Shown here in pieces: positions 11,145-22,014 of a stretch of DNA of 64,000 nt; position 1 is the stretch's first letter; each line of letters starts with the position of its first letter. This DNA comes from Lasioglossum baleicum (Eukaryota > Arthropoda > Insecta > Hymenoptera > Halictidae). Both the position numbers and the translations under genes were made by a program. The stretch spans positions 7,440,001-7,504,000 of the forward strand of contig NC_134941.1 in assembly GCF_051020765.1 (NCBI RefSeq), read 5' to 3'. The notes under the pieces were generated by a model. The model had not been told where the DNA came from. It did not search any database and saw only the letters and a program-made list of their open reading frames with translations.

Positions 11145-12341
11145 CATTGCAACATGTTATATGGAAGGGAATAGGTTCAATAGGTTTAATTTACAAGATC
11201 TTTATATCTTTCAATACATTTGTTCTTACATCTATAACATGTCTTACATTCTCGTATATAATAATAACGCAAATTCGAAGTGTGCAGCTATTAGCTCAAT
11301 ATTATCCATTATTTGTAAGGTACTAGAAGTTACAAATAAAGGATAATACCGATTGCCCAGGTCTCACCACGAGGAGGTTGCTGCACAAGAGTCCCGAAAG
11401 GGAGTCAGAACGAAAATGCAATATTCCTTCTGGCTCCCTTTCTTACAACGACGGATTTATACTAAATTACGCAGGTATGTCGAGTAATTATCGCGGAGCA
11501 AAAGGTGTGAATCGGAGAAGAAGTCCCCGATTCACGGGGGACCAAAGGCGAATCAGGCAGAAGGCTCTGATTCTTTCAATGTGAGAAACAAGAGCGAACC
11601 AGAGCAGGAGGCTCTGGTGCGAGGGTGACGCGAGCAATGGTCAAGAGGAGTTCAAAGTTCAAACACTTCAAACTGCAATACCCATTTTGACATGGGTGGA
11701 TTAATTTACAGTAGAGAGGTTTTACATGAGAGCGAACAACATCTCTCAACCCCTCCATTAATATTATCTACCGCGAACTCCCGTACCAAATCGGTCTGGT
11801 ACAAAACTACATACAAGCAATGTCCGACACAGCAGAAGGCTGTGTTGGAGCCAAAAAATCGAGCTGAGCAATGTGAAGTTACGGCAATAATGACTCGACA
11901 TATTTACAACGATGATAAAACATCTTAATAACTATCGCACGATATAAAATCTTAGTATCTAACGCAACTTAAGAATACGCCGCAGTCTTCTTTGGTGTGT
12001 CCTCTTCGTCGACGTAAAAATGGCCAGCTGTTGTATTCATGAAACAGACTAATAATATGTAGTTAGACGCAATACATAATCCCGCACACGAGTGCAAATA
12101 TAACAAGTTCACAAGAGCAAAAGTAAATTCCGCACGTACTTTTAAGAACTTCTAGTATCTTACAAGTGTGAATAATATCGAGATAATAGCGGCACACTTC
12201 GAATTGGCGTTGATATTTTGTACTAGAATGTAAGAGGTGCTATATGTAAGAACAAATGTATTGAAAGACTTTCAATGGAGATCTTGTAAATTAATATCTA
12301 TGATTATTTCAAACCTATTCCCTTCCATAACATTTTGCAAT
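11145..12341. mobile_element. 1.2-kb non-autonomous element with ~190-bp TIRs and a hairpin-rich interior
   Basis: The left arm 11145-11331 and right arm 12148-12341 are imperfect inverted copies; both contain ATACATTTGTTCTTACAT, GGAAGGGAATAGGTT and TTCGAAGTGTGC-type blocks. The interior (about 11390-11850) has no long open frame. It holds six or more separate hairpins: AGGGAGTCAGAA/TTCTGGCTCCCT, GTGAATCGG/CCGATTCAC, GAATCAG/CTGATTC, ACCAGAGC/GCTCTGGT, GTACCA/TGGTAC, and a 10-bp stem at 11823-11849. Four have purine-rich loops of the AGAAGG or AGGAG kind. I found no clear target-site duplication. No family was recognised from the sequence alone. Confidence 0.72.
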
Positions 12342-14185
12342 GTGTGTCACCTCGGATACCCGCCCACCTCTACTAATAATAAATTACTGATTACAAATAG
12401 ATATAGTACACATTAATATTAAGTTTTATGTGTTTCTATGCGTGTTATAAGCGTTGTAGAGAACACGAACCAATCGTTATCATTGATGATTACTGCCTTA
12501 ACAGCTCATCCCTTGCAAAAGCATTTTATTTCTCAATTGATAACGAAATCTGCGTTGCAGTCTTTCTTGACAGATCTCGTGTGAAACTTTATTTTGAAAT
12601 CAAATCTTATACGAAAGTCCTTTCCAATTTCAAAGTCATTTATTACTTGTGAGATATTGCGAATACACAGAAAATGGTGGAAATTGAACTGTTTGCGAAT
12701 AATCAACAAATTCACGAGGAGAAGGCCTCAAAGTCGTCCCAATGCCTGTTAACAATAATAGAAACTGTCAATGCTGATTCTCATCGTTTTGTTTGTGACT
12801 TCGCTTATCTCGTGACTCAGTTCTAGCTGTCAGTTCCGTCTTGAAATGATTGATCCCTTATCTGCGCATCATTTAATACTTATAATTGTCTTTGATTTAA
12901 GTACTAATATCCCAGAAATGAATCATCGATATACAAAAGAATACTTGCGCGAAAAGAATATTGCACTCTGCGTCAATATCTGCGTCATAAGGCACTATAT
13001 ATTGTTGAAAACCATACAGATCTTTATAAAAAAGAATTTCTTCCACCTGTGTACCAAATGTTTTTGTTTGCTTGACAAGAAGAGTTCTTCTTACTCAATG
13101 TTTCGAAATACTATTAAGCTAGATTCTGCAGGACCATATGCTGCGGATCTATTTATGCAAAATACAAATTTTCTGTGTTAATTGTATAAAATAAAAGCCA
13201 AATAAAAAGTTCTTTCCTCCTTCAATAATTTCAATATTAGTTGATATTACTTAATATTTAATATTACTTAACATCTAGTATATCGATTAATTAATTACAG
13301 ATTACCTTCCCAATATGTACACTACGAACTGAATAGTAATTTGATGGAAATTAGTATGTAGTCCACGAATAATTTATAAAAATATCAATTATATACAGGT
13401 ACGGTTAATACATCGAAGATAATATATGTACATATTATATTGATATCCTTGAAGTCACTTCAGCTACGAAGTAATAAATAATTAATATATCGAACTTTGC
13501 ATAAGGTAAAGATAGTAGAAACTCATTTCTAGAGCAAAAGAATAGATATTTTATTGTTGATGGGTATTAGGTGTCGAAGTGTACTCGAAAGGAAAGCGTA
13601 GTTTCCATGTCGACGAATGACAAGTGTGGATAATAGAGAAGTGTTCAAAATGTGTAAAACAGTTTTAAAAAATTGTTGCCCTATATGTAGGGTGGGAAGT
13701 CGGAATGTGATGGCCCAGTTGTTCTTAAAAACTAAATATAGTAATATTGGATATTCGTACTGGAAGGTGCGCGTGAACTTATACTAACAAAATTGACTGA
13801 AAAAATAATCTCGATGTTTTAACAGACTTTCACTGTTTACATTAAATTAAGTCAAGGTTTTCCTTTTTTCCGAAATATTTTTATACAGCCGAAATTGTTC
13901 TTCCTCATGTATAATCGGTCATTGATTTTTTGTTTCAGAGTCTCAAAACGTGACCTACATATGATACAAATTAATGTTATCTGTCATTGTCTCCAATTCG
14001 GCCGATAATGTTCGAATCGTAATTGTTTACAGTATTCGAAATCTGTGAGTTCAGCCATCCGTTAGGATATCAACCGAGATTGTTATCAGCAGATGTCTTA
14101 AGCAAGATATAGAAATACATAAGAAGTCGGTAGAAGAACCTGGGCTACTGCAGAAGTCGCGGTGCAGCCGTCAAAAGAAGTAAAC
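12342..14185. other. intergenic, no gene seen
   Basis: AT-rich sequence between the repeat island and the sphingomyelinase gene. A degraded MITE end (GCGGATCTATTTATGCA) lies at about 13142. Short frames here have no family resemblance. The 5' UTR and promoter of the downstream gene should lie in the last few hundred bases, but no clear core promoter was seen. Confidence 0.5.
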
Positions 14186-17100
14186 ATGTGGCTGAACAAG
14201 TTAATACTTTTCGTGCTCTTTCTGAGTGTTAACTGTTCCATTATCCGGAACGTAGAAGGTAAAGTAATGTCATTGTTTTTAACAATTTCTATAATTTTTA
14301 AGGATATCAACATTCTACAACAATTATTGAAATTTTACATTAACGCTAGACCTATCGAGCTCTAAAAAGATTATAAAAAATGACAAAACTCTATTTATTT
14401 ATATCTCGTGCAGTTTTTATTACAATATGTGATTGAATGAAAAAGCCTGTCGAATCAATTTCCATGTATGCAACTTCATAATTTCAATAATTACAAGATG
14501 AAAAATATAAAACCGGTCATTTGATCGGCAGTGGTTTAGTGTTAAAACTGTCTATAAAAAAATACATGTGAAAAATAATCGACTAGTACACCACGTGGAC
14601 CATTTGAACCATGTAATGAATTATTTACATAACGAAACATAATGAAAGTTCGATCGAGTTTTCTCCAAAATTAATTACTCAAGATACCTATTTAACAATA
14701 TATGTAGGTTTACGGGACCCGTCAAAATGACGGGTTCTAATATTCTTAACTTGTAATTATTAAGATTGTAAAGATACTTCCCTGAGGAATCATTTACCAA
14801 ATCAGAAAAGAAAAAATCTTTGGGTATATATTATTGGAAAGATGGTAAAAAATTTGACGGACACATTCTTGTTGTGTTTATAAAATAATGTGAAACAGTT
14901 ATTTCTAGAACTCCGTAAACCTATAGTGTTAATTATTTGATTGCCTAATTAAGTCTTCTTTAATTATTAAAAATAAAATTATAAATAATCTACAAAAATG
15001 GCACTACGGTGGCACGGTAGGTACATACTACCCACGAGATAACAATGTTACATTTGTGTGATAACTAAAACATATATAATGAGGTCAATAAAAATGGGAT
15101 CACGGTTTGCGTGTTCTTTTCACAAGGTAATGGTGCCCTATTTGTTGTTTAAGCACAAAAGGTGTTGAAAATTATAATGTATTCACGAGCAAAATCATCC
15201 TTTTCATTCTGTTAAAATTAACATATCATAATAATTATATTTACTATTACCGATCTCTCACCAATTTAATTTTTACGACAATATTAAAAATTCAAAAGTG
15301 GTCGTTTTTCCACCAATTTTATTATCCATCTATATTTATATATAAAAAGAACCAAAACCACAGGTCTCACGAGTTAACTCGGGCGCTCGGAAAAGATCGT
15401 TTTCTTAAACCCGACTTAACTCGGGCGAGTGCGCTAAGAAGTTAATTATAACGTCTATTACGAGTTAACATGTGCAGCTATTTTTATGAGTGATAAATTT
15501 TTCATGAACATGTAGTTGGTTTATTTGAATTTTCCTTTCAAATGAGTATATACGTATTCATTTCAGCGGTGACGCTCAGGCAATATTCGACTTACGCGGA
15601 AAGCGCTGGAACAAATTAACCGCGTAAGTCGAGGACTTACTCTATGTCTACATGATATGATAATTGTACACGAAAGCAAGTGCTATTTAATTGCTTTACT
15701 AGTTGTCATAACAAAAGAATTCGTAGATAATAGATACGATTGTGGTAACATTTACTGGATAAACATTGACTCATTCGTCTCGTTGTTCACATACAAAATT
15801 CATGATCTTCAGTTTTTCACTATACCAGTTTAATATGAATTGCGACATTATCTTGTCGAAACACAAAAATTTTCCCCAACACCGCTGCCAAATGTGCTTG
15901 TGTTTATTCATTGATTACCACGACTTTAATTACCATTTTTAATATTTATGTGGCCGTGAGTAAATGTAATTTCCGTGGAACCATGATAAACAATATCGAC
16001 CCATGTCGCAATGCTCAAATCTTTAGTTGATAGTAATAATATTTCGATCGGCCTATATATTTCAAATAATTTTGTAACTAAAAGTAGTTCATTTCAAAAT
16101 AAGCTACTTTTGAAAAAATGTTCTCCCTGATCTCTCCAAGAAAAGGGTAATGTTTGAAAACGCATGAAAAATTTTTTATTCGGGTCCTGTTTGAGTCTAT
16201 ATCAGCTTCGAAATTTTTTACACTAACGTTTTTGACGATATATGAGCCGTTTAGAATGATGTTACAATTATTTTATTTAATACTAACCGTACTATGACCG
16301 ATCAAATACTAGGTTTTACATTTTTGATTCTATAATAGAATTATTAAAATTCAAAAGATGCTTCAATTAGAAATTATTAAATAAATTTCTTCATCCAATA
16401 TTGTTAGGAAAAAGGAGTTCAGAAATCTAAATAAATTCAGAGGTGTAATTTTTATAAAATAATAATGTAAACACATTTTGTGCTCGGTACGGTTAATATC
16501 GATTAAATCGTTAAGATATACATAGTATTAAGCCAAATAGGCAAATATTGACTTACACCGCACTTGCATTATAATACCTAAAAAAACATGGGATTTTTGT
16601 ACATTTGAATGAACACAACTGTGCAAACAACTTATTTAATTTTGTTCATACACAGATGTGGCTGTAGACGAGCTTGCATACGAAATTAATCTCTGGACAA
16701 ACACAAATACCACAACGGTGACATTTAAACAAATGATCTCACACTTACGAATCCCTACGGAATTACAAAATTCGAATTGGCGGACTTTCTCGCGAGGTTC
16801 AGATATCGCTATGTGCTCAATATGCCGTGCAACTGTGAAACTATATATGAATTTGCGAAGAGAAGGAATGTCAGCTGAGAAAATCCAAAACCAGATTACC
16901 AAACTATGCGTGTTACTGAACATACAGACGGAGCCAGTTTGTAAGGGAGTCATCGAATTGAATATGGTAATGTTCCTTCAATTCTGATATCAATTGTGAT
17001 ATTTATATAGGGAGATCGGTAACTGGTGGTACAATAAGGGGGTAACTCCGTCTGAAAAACTAATTGTAAGTCAAAAATGTAGAATAACACTTTTCCATGT

Positions 17101-19572
17101 GAGGCTTTGTTTCCGGGACATCGAGTTTTAAAGATCAGTCGGGTTCGCGTGCTTTATGTTGGAAGGAATGTTCGTAGCGTTTTTAAATCAAAATTCCAAG
17201 ATAAAATTAAGATATTTATGTACAAATATTAATAAACATTAATATATATAATATTCAATAGAACAAATCTATGTATAAATATCCTAATAAAGCTACGAAC
17301 TTTCGCTCCAACCCAATATTTATATGCAGGAAGTAGAATTGGTTGGCCATGATCAGACGCGTCAGGCGGTTCATTAGCGCGCGTGTTCGCTGAATTTTCA
17401 AACTCAATTTTCTCTAGAACAAAGCCTTATATGAAAAAATTGTATTCTATATTTACGACTTATCTTTTTATGTAAAATCACTCCCTTTGCAATTGTACGA
17501 CCAGTTCAGGAACACGTCTACCGTGTAAAAAAAAGAGTTGGATGTATATATTTCTATCATTAATTATTACAACTCCATTCTTTCAGCCTACCATTCTACA
17601 CATAGTAGATACGAAACCAAATTTGGAGGCAAATACAATCTGCGGTGTTATCTTCGAGTCAAAATCCTGTCCACTAACTAACGCTGAATATGAGTGGACT
17701 ATTGTTATCGATAACAGTTCTGCTATAGAAGTCGCTGAGAAGGAAGCACAGGAACCGTTAAAAATTTTGCAACTTACCGATTTTCATTATGACCCTGCTT
17801 ACGAACCACGTGGCAATGCACAGTGTAAAGAACCGATTTGTTGTCGAAAAGGACAGAATAATACAAACGTAGAATCACTAGCTGGATATTGGGGTGATTA
17901 TAATGCCTGTGATACGCCATGGCATTCTATCGTGGACGCTCTGACTCACATAAATGATACACATCGGGTACGTTGATAAAACGATTTTAAAAATTACGAT
18001 CGTAAACTGTAGAATTAATTTACCTATTATAAAATATGAATCAAATATCCTAAGAAATCTGTTCTGATGTTCAGGATCTAAATTACGTATACTTTACTGG
18101 TGATATCATAGACCATGGAGTGTGGGAAACTTCGAAGGAAGGAAATACAAAGAGTCTTGTAAAAACTTATAACAAAATTCATGAAACCTTTGGAGAGATT
18201 CCAGTATACCCAATCCTTGGAAATCATGAGCCAAATCCTATGAACCAGTAAGTTTATTGAAACATTTTTAACATAATCCTTGAAAAATTTTAAATTAAAA
18301 AATTAAATTAAAATTTTTCAGTGAAAGACTGGTTTAATGTTCTAGTATTTTATTATCGTTCTAGTTCGAGAAAGATTTTTCTACTATACTTTAAAAATGC
18401 TATTTATATTACTTGACCTCTGTATTTAAAAATACTGAAAATTATAATGTACTGGTTTTTGTAGATTCGCGCCAAAAAGTATAACATCAGACGATATAAC
18501 TACAAATTGGTTGTATAAATTAGTAGCAGATTTATGGATTGGTTACGGCTGGTTACCAGAATCAACACGTTCTACAATACATGATGGAGGGTATTATACC
18601 GTATCCCCAACAAAAGGATTCAGAGTCATAGCTTTGAATTCCAATATTTGTTATAGCTATAATTGGTATGTTGGATTCATTTATTTCCGAAAATATTCAA
18701 TGAACTTTTTACTCGAGTACTTTCTGTACTTAAAACATTTTCCATTTATAGGTGGTTGTGGTACACTCCAAGGGACCCAGACAATCAATTACAGTGGCTT
18801 TCAGACACACTTCGTAATGCAGAGAAAAACCAAGAATTTGTACATATTTTATCCCATATTCCTGTTAATGCAATCGACTGTTTAAAAACATGGAGACGAG
18901 AATATATAAAATTAGTAAATAGATATTCTCATATAATAAAAGCACAATTCAATGGCCATACACATAATGATGAAGTGGCAATATTTTACGATTCAAATTC
19001 TGTAGCACAAAACATTGCTTGGAATGGTGGTAGTATAACTAGTTACACAAAATTGAATACAAATTACAAAGTGTACGATGTAAATGGTAATAATTATGTA
19101 AGTCATTCTACATTTAAAATTAGTACTTGTAACATACTAATAGAAAAAATAGTGAATAAATAAAAATAATTCTTACAGGCAATAAATGATTACCAGAATT
19201 GGATGTATGATATTGGTACTGCAAATAAGAATCCAAATAAAAGACCAACATGGTTCAAATCGTATTCTTTTAAAACGGAGTATGATGTTCCAGAACTGTC
19301 AGCTAGATCATTAAACACTTGGCTAAGTGCAGCATTAAATAATGAGACACTTATCAACAAGTATTACAAGTAAGATATAAAATTATGTGACGTATATATG
19401 TACTACTTCAAATATTATTATACTATAATTCTGTTAATGTTAAATATTAATTATTGTTTTTTGTAGTAATTTCTTCAAGCATGCTGAGCCTTCATTGAAT
19501 GGGAATTGTAATCTCGATTGTAAGAAACAGTATTTGAATCGAATAATTATAAACCCTATCTCGGATGACTAA
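14186..19572 (+). CDS. acid sphingomyelinase (sphingomyelin phosphodiesterase 1-like)
   Basis: Exons join(14186..14258, 16656..16966, 17587..17967, 18075..18247, 18465..18665, 18752..19097, 19179..19369, 19467..19572) give 593 aa, close to the family's ~600. Residues 1-18 form a signal peptide (MWLNKLILFVLFLSVNCS). A saposin-B domain has six cysteines at about 78, 81, 109, 120, 147 and 156. The calcineurin-like phosphoesterase domain shows DFH (D193, H195), YFTGD (D265), GNHE (N305, H306), SHIP (H415) and GHTH (H449, H451), the zinc ligands and catalytic set of the family. NWWL, also present in mammalian SMPD1, sits at the exon 5-6 join. The usual SHIPPG continues here as SHIPVN. The enzyme hydrolyses sphingomyelin to ceramide and phosphocholine in lysosomes or outside the cell. 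The first intron is 2.4 kb. AATAAA is at 19621. The 3' end converges on UQCC1, 234 bp away. Confidence 0.95.
15588..15631. repeat. 12-bp perfect inverted repeat in intron 1 of the sphingomyelinase
   Basis: CGACTTACGCGG (15588-15599) and CCGCGTAAGTCG (15620-15631) are separated by 20 bp. It may be the end of a degraded element. A second hairpin, ACCCGTCA/TGACGGGT, lies at 14717-14735. The rest of this 2.4-kb intron shows nothing recognisable except a repeated TTAACTCGGGCG near 15375-15425. Confidence 0.6.
17156..17316. mobile_element. mariner-like MITE, ~161 bp, degraded copy in intron 2 of the sphingomyelinase
   Basis: The left end (GTTGGAAGGAATGTTCGTAGCG) is a mutated form, and the right end (GCTACGAACTTTCGCTCCAAC then CCAA|TA) a good form, of the termini at 45062-45294. 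The interior is shorter than in that copy. Confidence 0.72.
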
Positions 19573-19806
19573 AATTTTCTACTAGAAAAATGTGTACAAA
19601 CTCTGTTACTTGTACATTCAAATAAAAAATTAAATTTGATATTAAAATATGTTTATTATATGAGTCTCAACTAGTATTTACAAATTGTTTTTCGAAAACA
19701 ATAAGCTCTACCTAACGCTTTTCAAGTCAATCCAGTCCAACTTCGTATTACGAAGAATTTCTTCAGATGGTATCTTATCTAATAAGTAAATCTAAATACA
19801 GAAAAA

Positions 19807-21041
19807 TTAATTAATCATAAAATTATATGTGTGTGTGTGTGTGTACGCTTCTTTTCCGCTTGATATAAATTCCTTTACCTGCTTTCTAACATAAATTACA
19901 ATTGTTTCAATCTGCTCTGGGTTATTATTCTCTGAATTAAAAAACATTCTCCAAATTGCTGCAGCCAATACCTTATCCTCTGATAAAAGTCCTTCATCGT
20001 AATCAATGAGAGCAGCATTAAATTGTGATGATAGCCGCATTACTTGTTTCCTCTTTATTTTTGGGTTAATTGGCTAACAAAGAAATTTGTAACAATTACG
20101 CAATATTCAAGCTGGATCACAATCAAATGCAAGTGATACATGATTCAGTGTTTACTTACACCAAGCTTATTTGCTCTGCCATCAATATCTTTCCACATGG
20201 CTTCTACAAGATTATGTCTAACTAGTTTACCATCCTTTCCTTCACCCATGTAACGTACCATTAGCATCCAAACATGCAATTCTGTGACCAAGAACCAAGA
20301 GAAGAATGTGTCTGGCATTTTAAATTCTAAAAAGAAAACGAATAATTTTATTCGAATAATTCCTAATTCTCTGGCAAAAACACTATATACTATATTGATT
20401 GTACCTTCATAAAATGCTGAATAGTTGAGTTTGTTCACTATATGCCCGTATCTTAGATAGCCTAATGCCATTAATCTCTAAAATACATAAAAATTTAATA
20501 AATGTTTTCTGATCTTACCATTACTTGTGGAATATTTTATACAGGTATTAAAGATTAAGATTAAACTTACGTATTTGGTGATGCCTACTCTGATTAAAAA
20601 TTTTTTAAGTCCCTCAGGTCCGCTTACTACCTTAGGTATATCTGTTGATGTATTAGTTGCATTAACATTTTTACAGTACTGACGAAACTGAGGCCTCGTT
20701 GAAAAATCTACATTATTTGTAACAATACATTGCCGTTCCATAATATACTTTAATGTGGAAGACATCAATTCCTTCTGTAAAAAAGATTTTATAATATTCA
20801 TTACATACTATAAATAATATTATACAAGACGAATGTAATTTCTGAAATGATAAATAAACCTGTAATTCACAAATCATCAGGATATAACAATAAAATTTGA
20901 TGATTCGTTTGTCATTTAAAAACGCGTATAACCTATATCCAAATAAAATGTCTAACGATGTTTAACTATTAGAGAACATTCAAATATTTCTATTTCAATC
21001 AATCTCACCTTTTGAAGTAACAACATTCTTGTACAATACAT
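19807..21041 (-). CDS. UQCC1: ubiquinol-cytochrome c reductase assembly factor 1 (CBP3/UQCC1 family)
   Basis: Exons complement(join(19807..20073, 20160..20326, 20405..20477, 20571..20774, 21009..21041)) give 247 aa. The ubiquinol-cytochrome c chaperone domain is recognised by MPDTFFSWFLVTELHVWMLM, LVEAMWKDIDGRANKLG and LSSQFNAALIDYDEGLLSED followed by DKVLAAAIWR. The short first exon (MYCTRMLLLQK) has the basic, hydrophobic character of a mitochondrial presequence, and an in-frame stop lies upstream of its ATG. The family helps translate and stabilise cytochrome b during complex III assembly in mitochondria. The last residues (YTHTHTY...) are read through a (GT)8 microsatellite, so the C-terminus may vary. 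The protein is shorter than the ~300-aa human form. It is divergent from Rabex-5 and tail-to-tail with the sphingomyelinase. Confidence 0.92.
19829..19844. repeat. (GT)8 microsatellite inside the UQCC1 coding end
   Basis: On the minus strand it reads as alternating ACA and CAC codons (Thr-His) shortly before the stop at 19807-19809. Gain or loss of one dinucleotide would shift the frame of the last few residues. Confidence 0.85.
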
Positions 21042-22014
21042 CTCTATACTTTGTGTAATTAAGACCTATAATTAATCGTTAAGATCTCCACATTTATTTA
21101 AATACTATCCGACCAGGGAACCATAACCTGTCTTTTTTCGAATGTACACATTTAGACGTATATATATATAGGACTTCTGACTTGACACAAGAGCAGGCTG
21201 TAAAATCGAAGACATTACGCGTTATTCATTGGGGTTTTATTCGCGGAAGATATCTTTCAGAATACTACGTTTATGTTAGCATAAGTTTTGTACTAACATT
21301 GCTATCAGTATTGATCGAAGTCAACAAAGGTTTGGCAAACCAGAAGTACGAAAATTCAAACCAGCCGCTTATTGACAGAACAGTTACGTACATATGCGCA
21401 CGTATGCGTGATACTGTGATCCAAATCACAGACTTTCACGTCGCAAATAGACTTGTCAATTTTTGTAGGAATTCTCAATTCCTAATCAATTTTCAAAGAA
21501 ATGTATGTCTGATCGATTATTGGATGTAATTTTATTATTGATTGAAATCAGATCGTACGCATGCTTCATAATTACAATGAACTTAGGATACACCAGGCGC
21601 GATGCGCAATTACAGAGACGTGAAAATTTTTCTTCTCGCGCCAGTCGCGGCAGTCGCGCCTTGATTGGCTAAGATGACTTGAAAAATTAGATAATGATTG
21701 TACAGCGCTCTATACAACGGAGTTACGGAGATACGAAGTGCAATAATCCGTGCTGATGAACCAAATATCGTTAAAAATTGAACTATTACAAGTATAGATC
21801 TGATATTATTTAAAAAACAATTTCTAATGAAATTTCGTGGTATATAGTATGTGTTACATGAATTGGCAGCAATATACGCATGTGTTTTGACAGTTACCGC
21901 ATTAAAGTATACGACTATAATAGCGATTGTTGTAGATGACAAGTCACTCATACGCGTAAAATGCACGGTGTATTAGAAAAATAATCAGAACACTGTGTAA
22001 AAAGTAGTGTCACA
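21042..22014. promoter_or_regulatory. divergent promoter region between UQCC1 and Rabex-5
   Basis: Head-to-head genes are separated by about 970 bp. A locally GC-rich stretch at about 21635-21670 includes GATTGGCT (an inverted CCAAT box). Short open stretches here have no family resemblance. No TATA box was found at a convincing distance from either start. Confidence 0.4.

Noticed and set aside
21182..21529. A 115-aa plus-strand frame between UQCC1 and Rabex-5
   Set aside because: It has no family resemblance and sits in the divergent promoter region. It does not join Rabex-5, whose own ATG starts the A20 zinc-finger exon.
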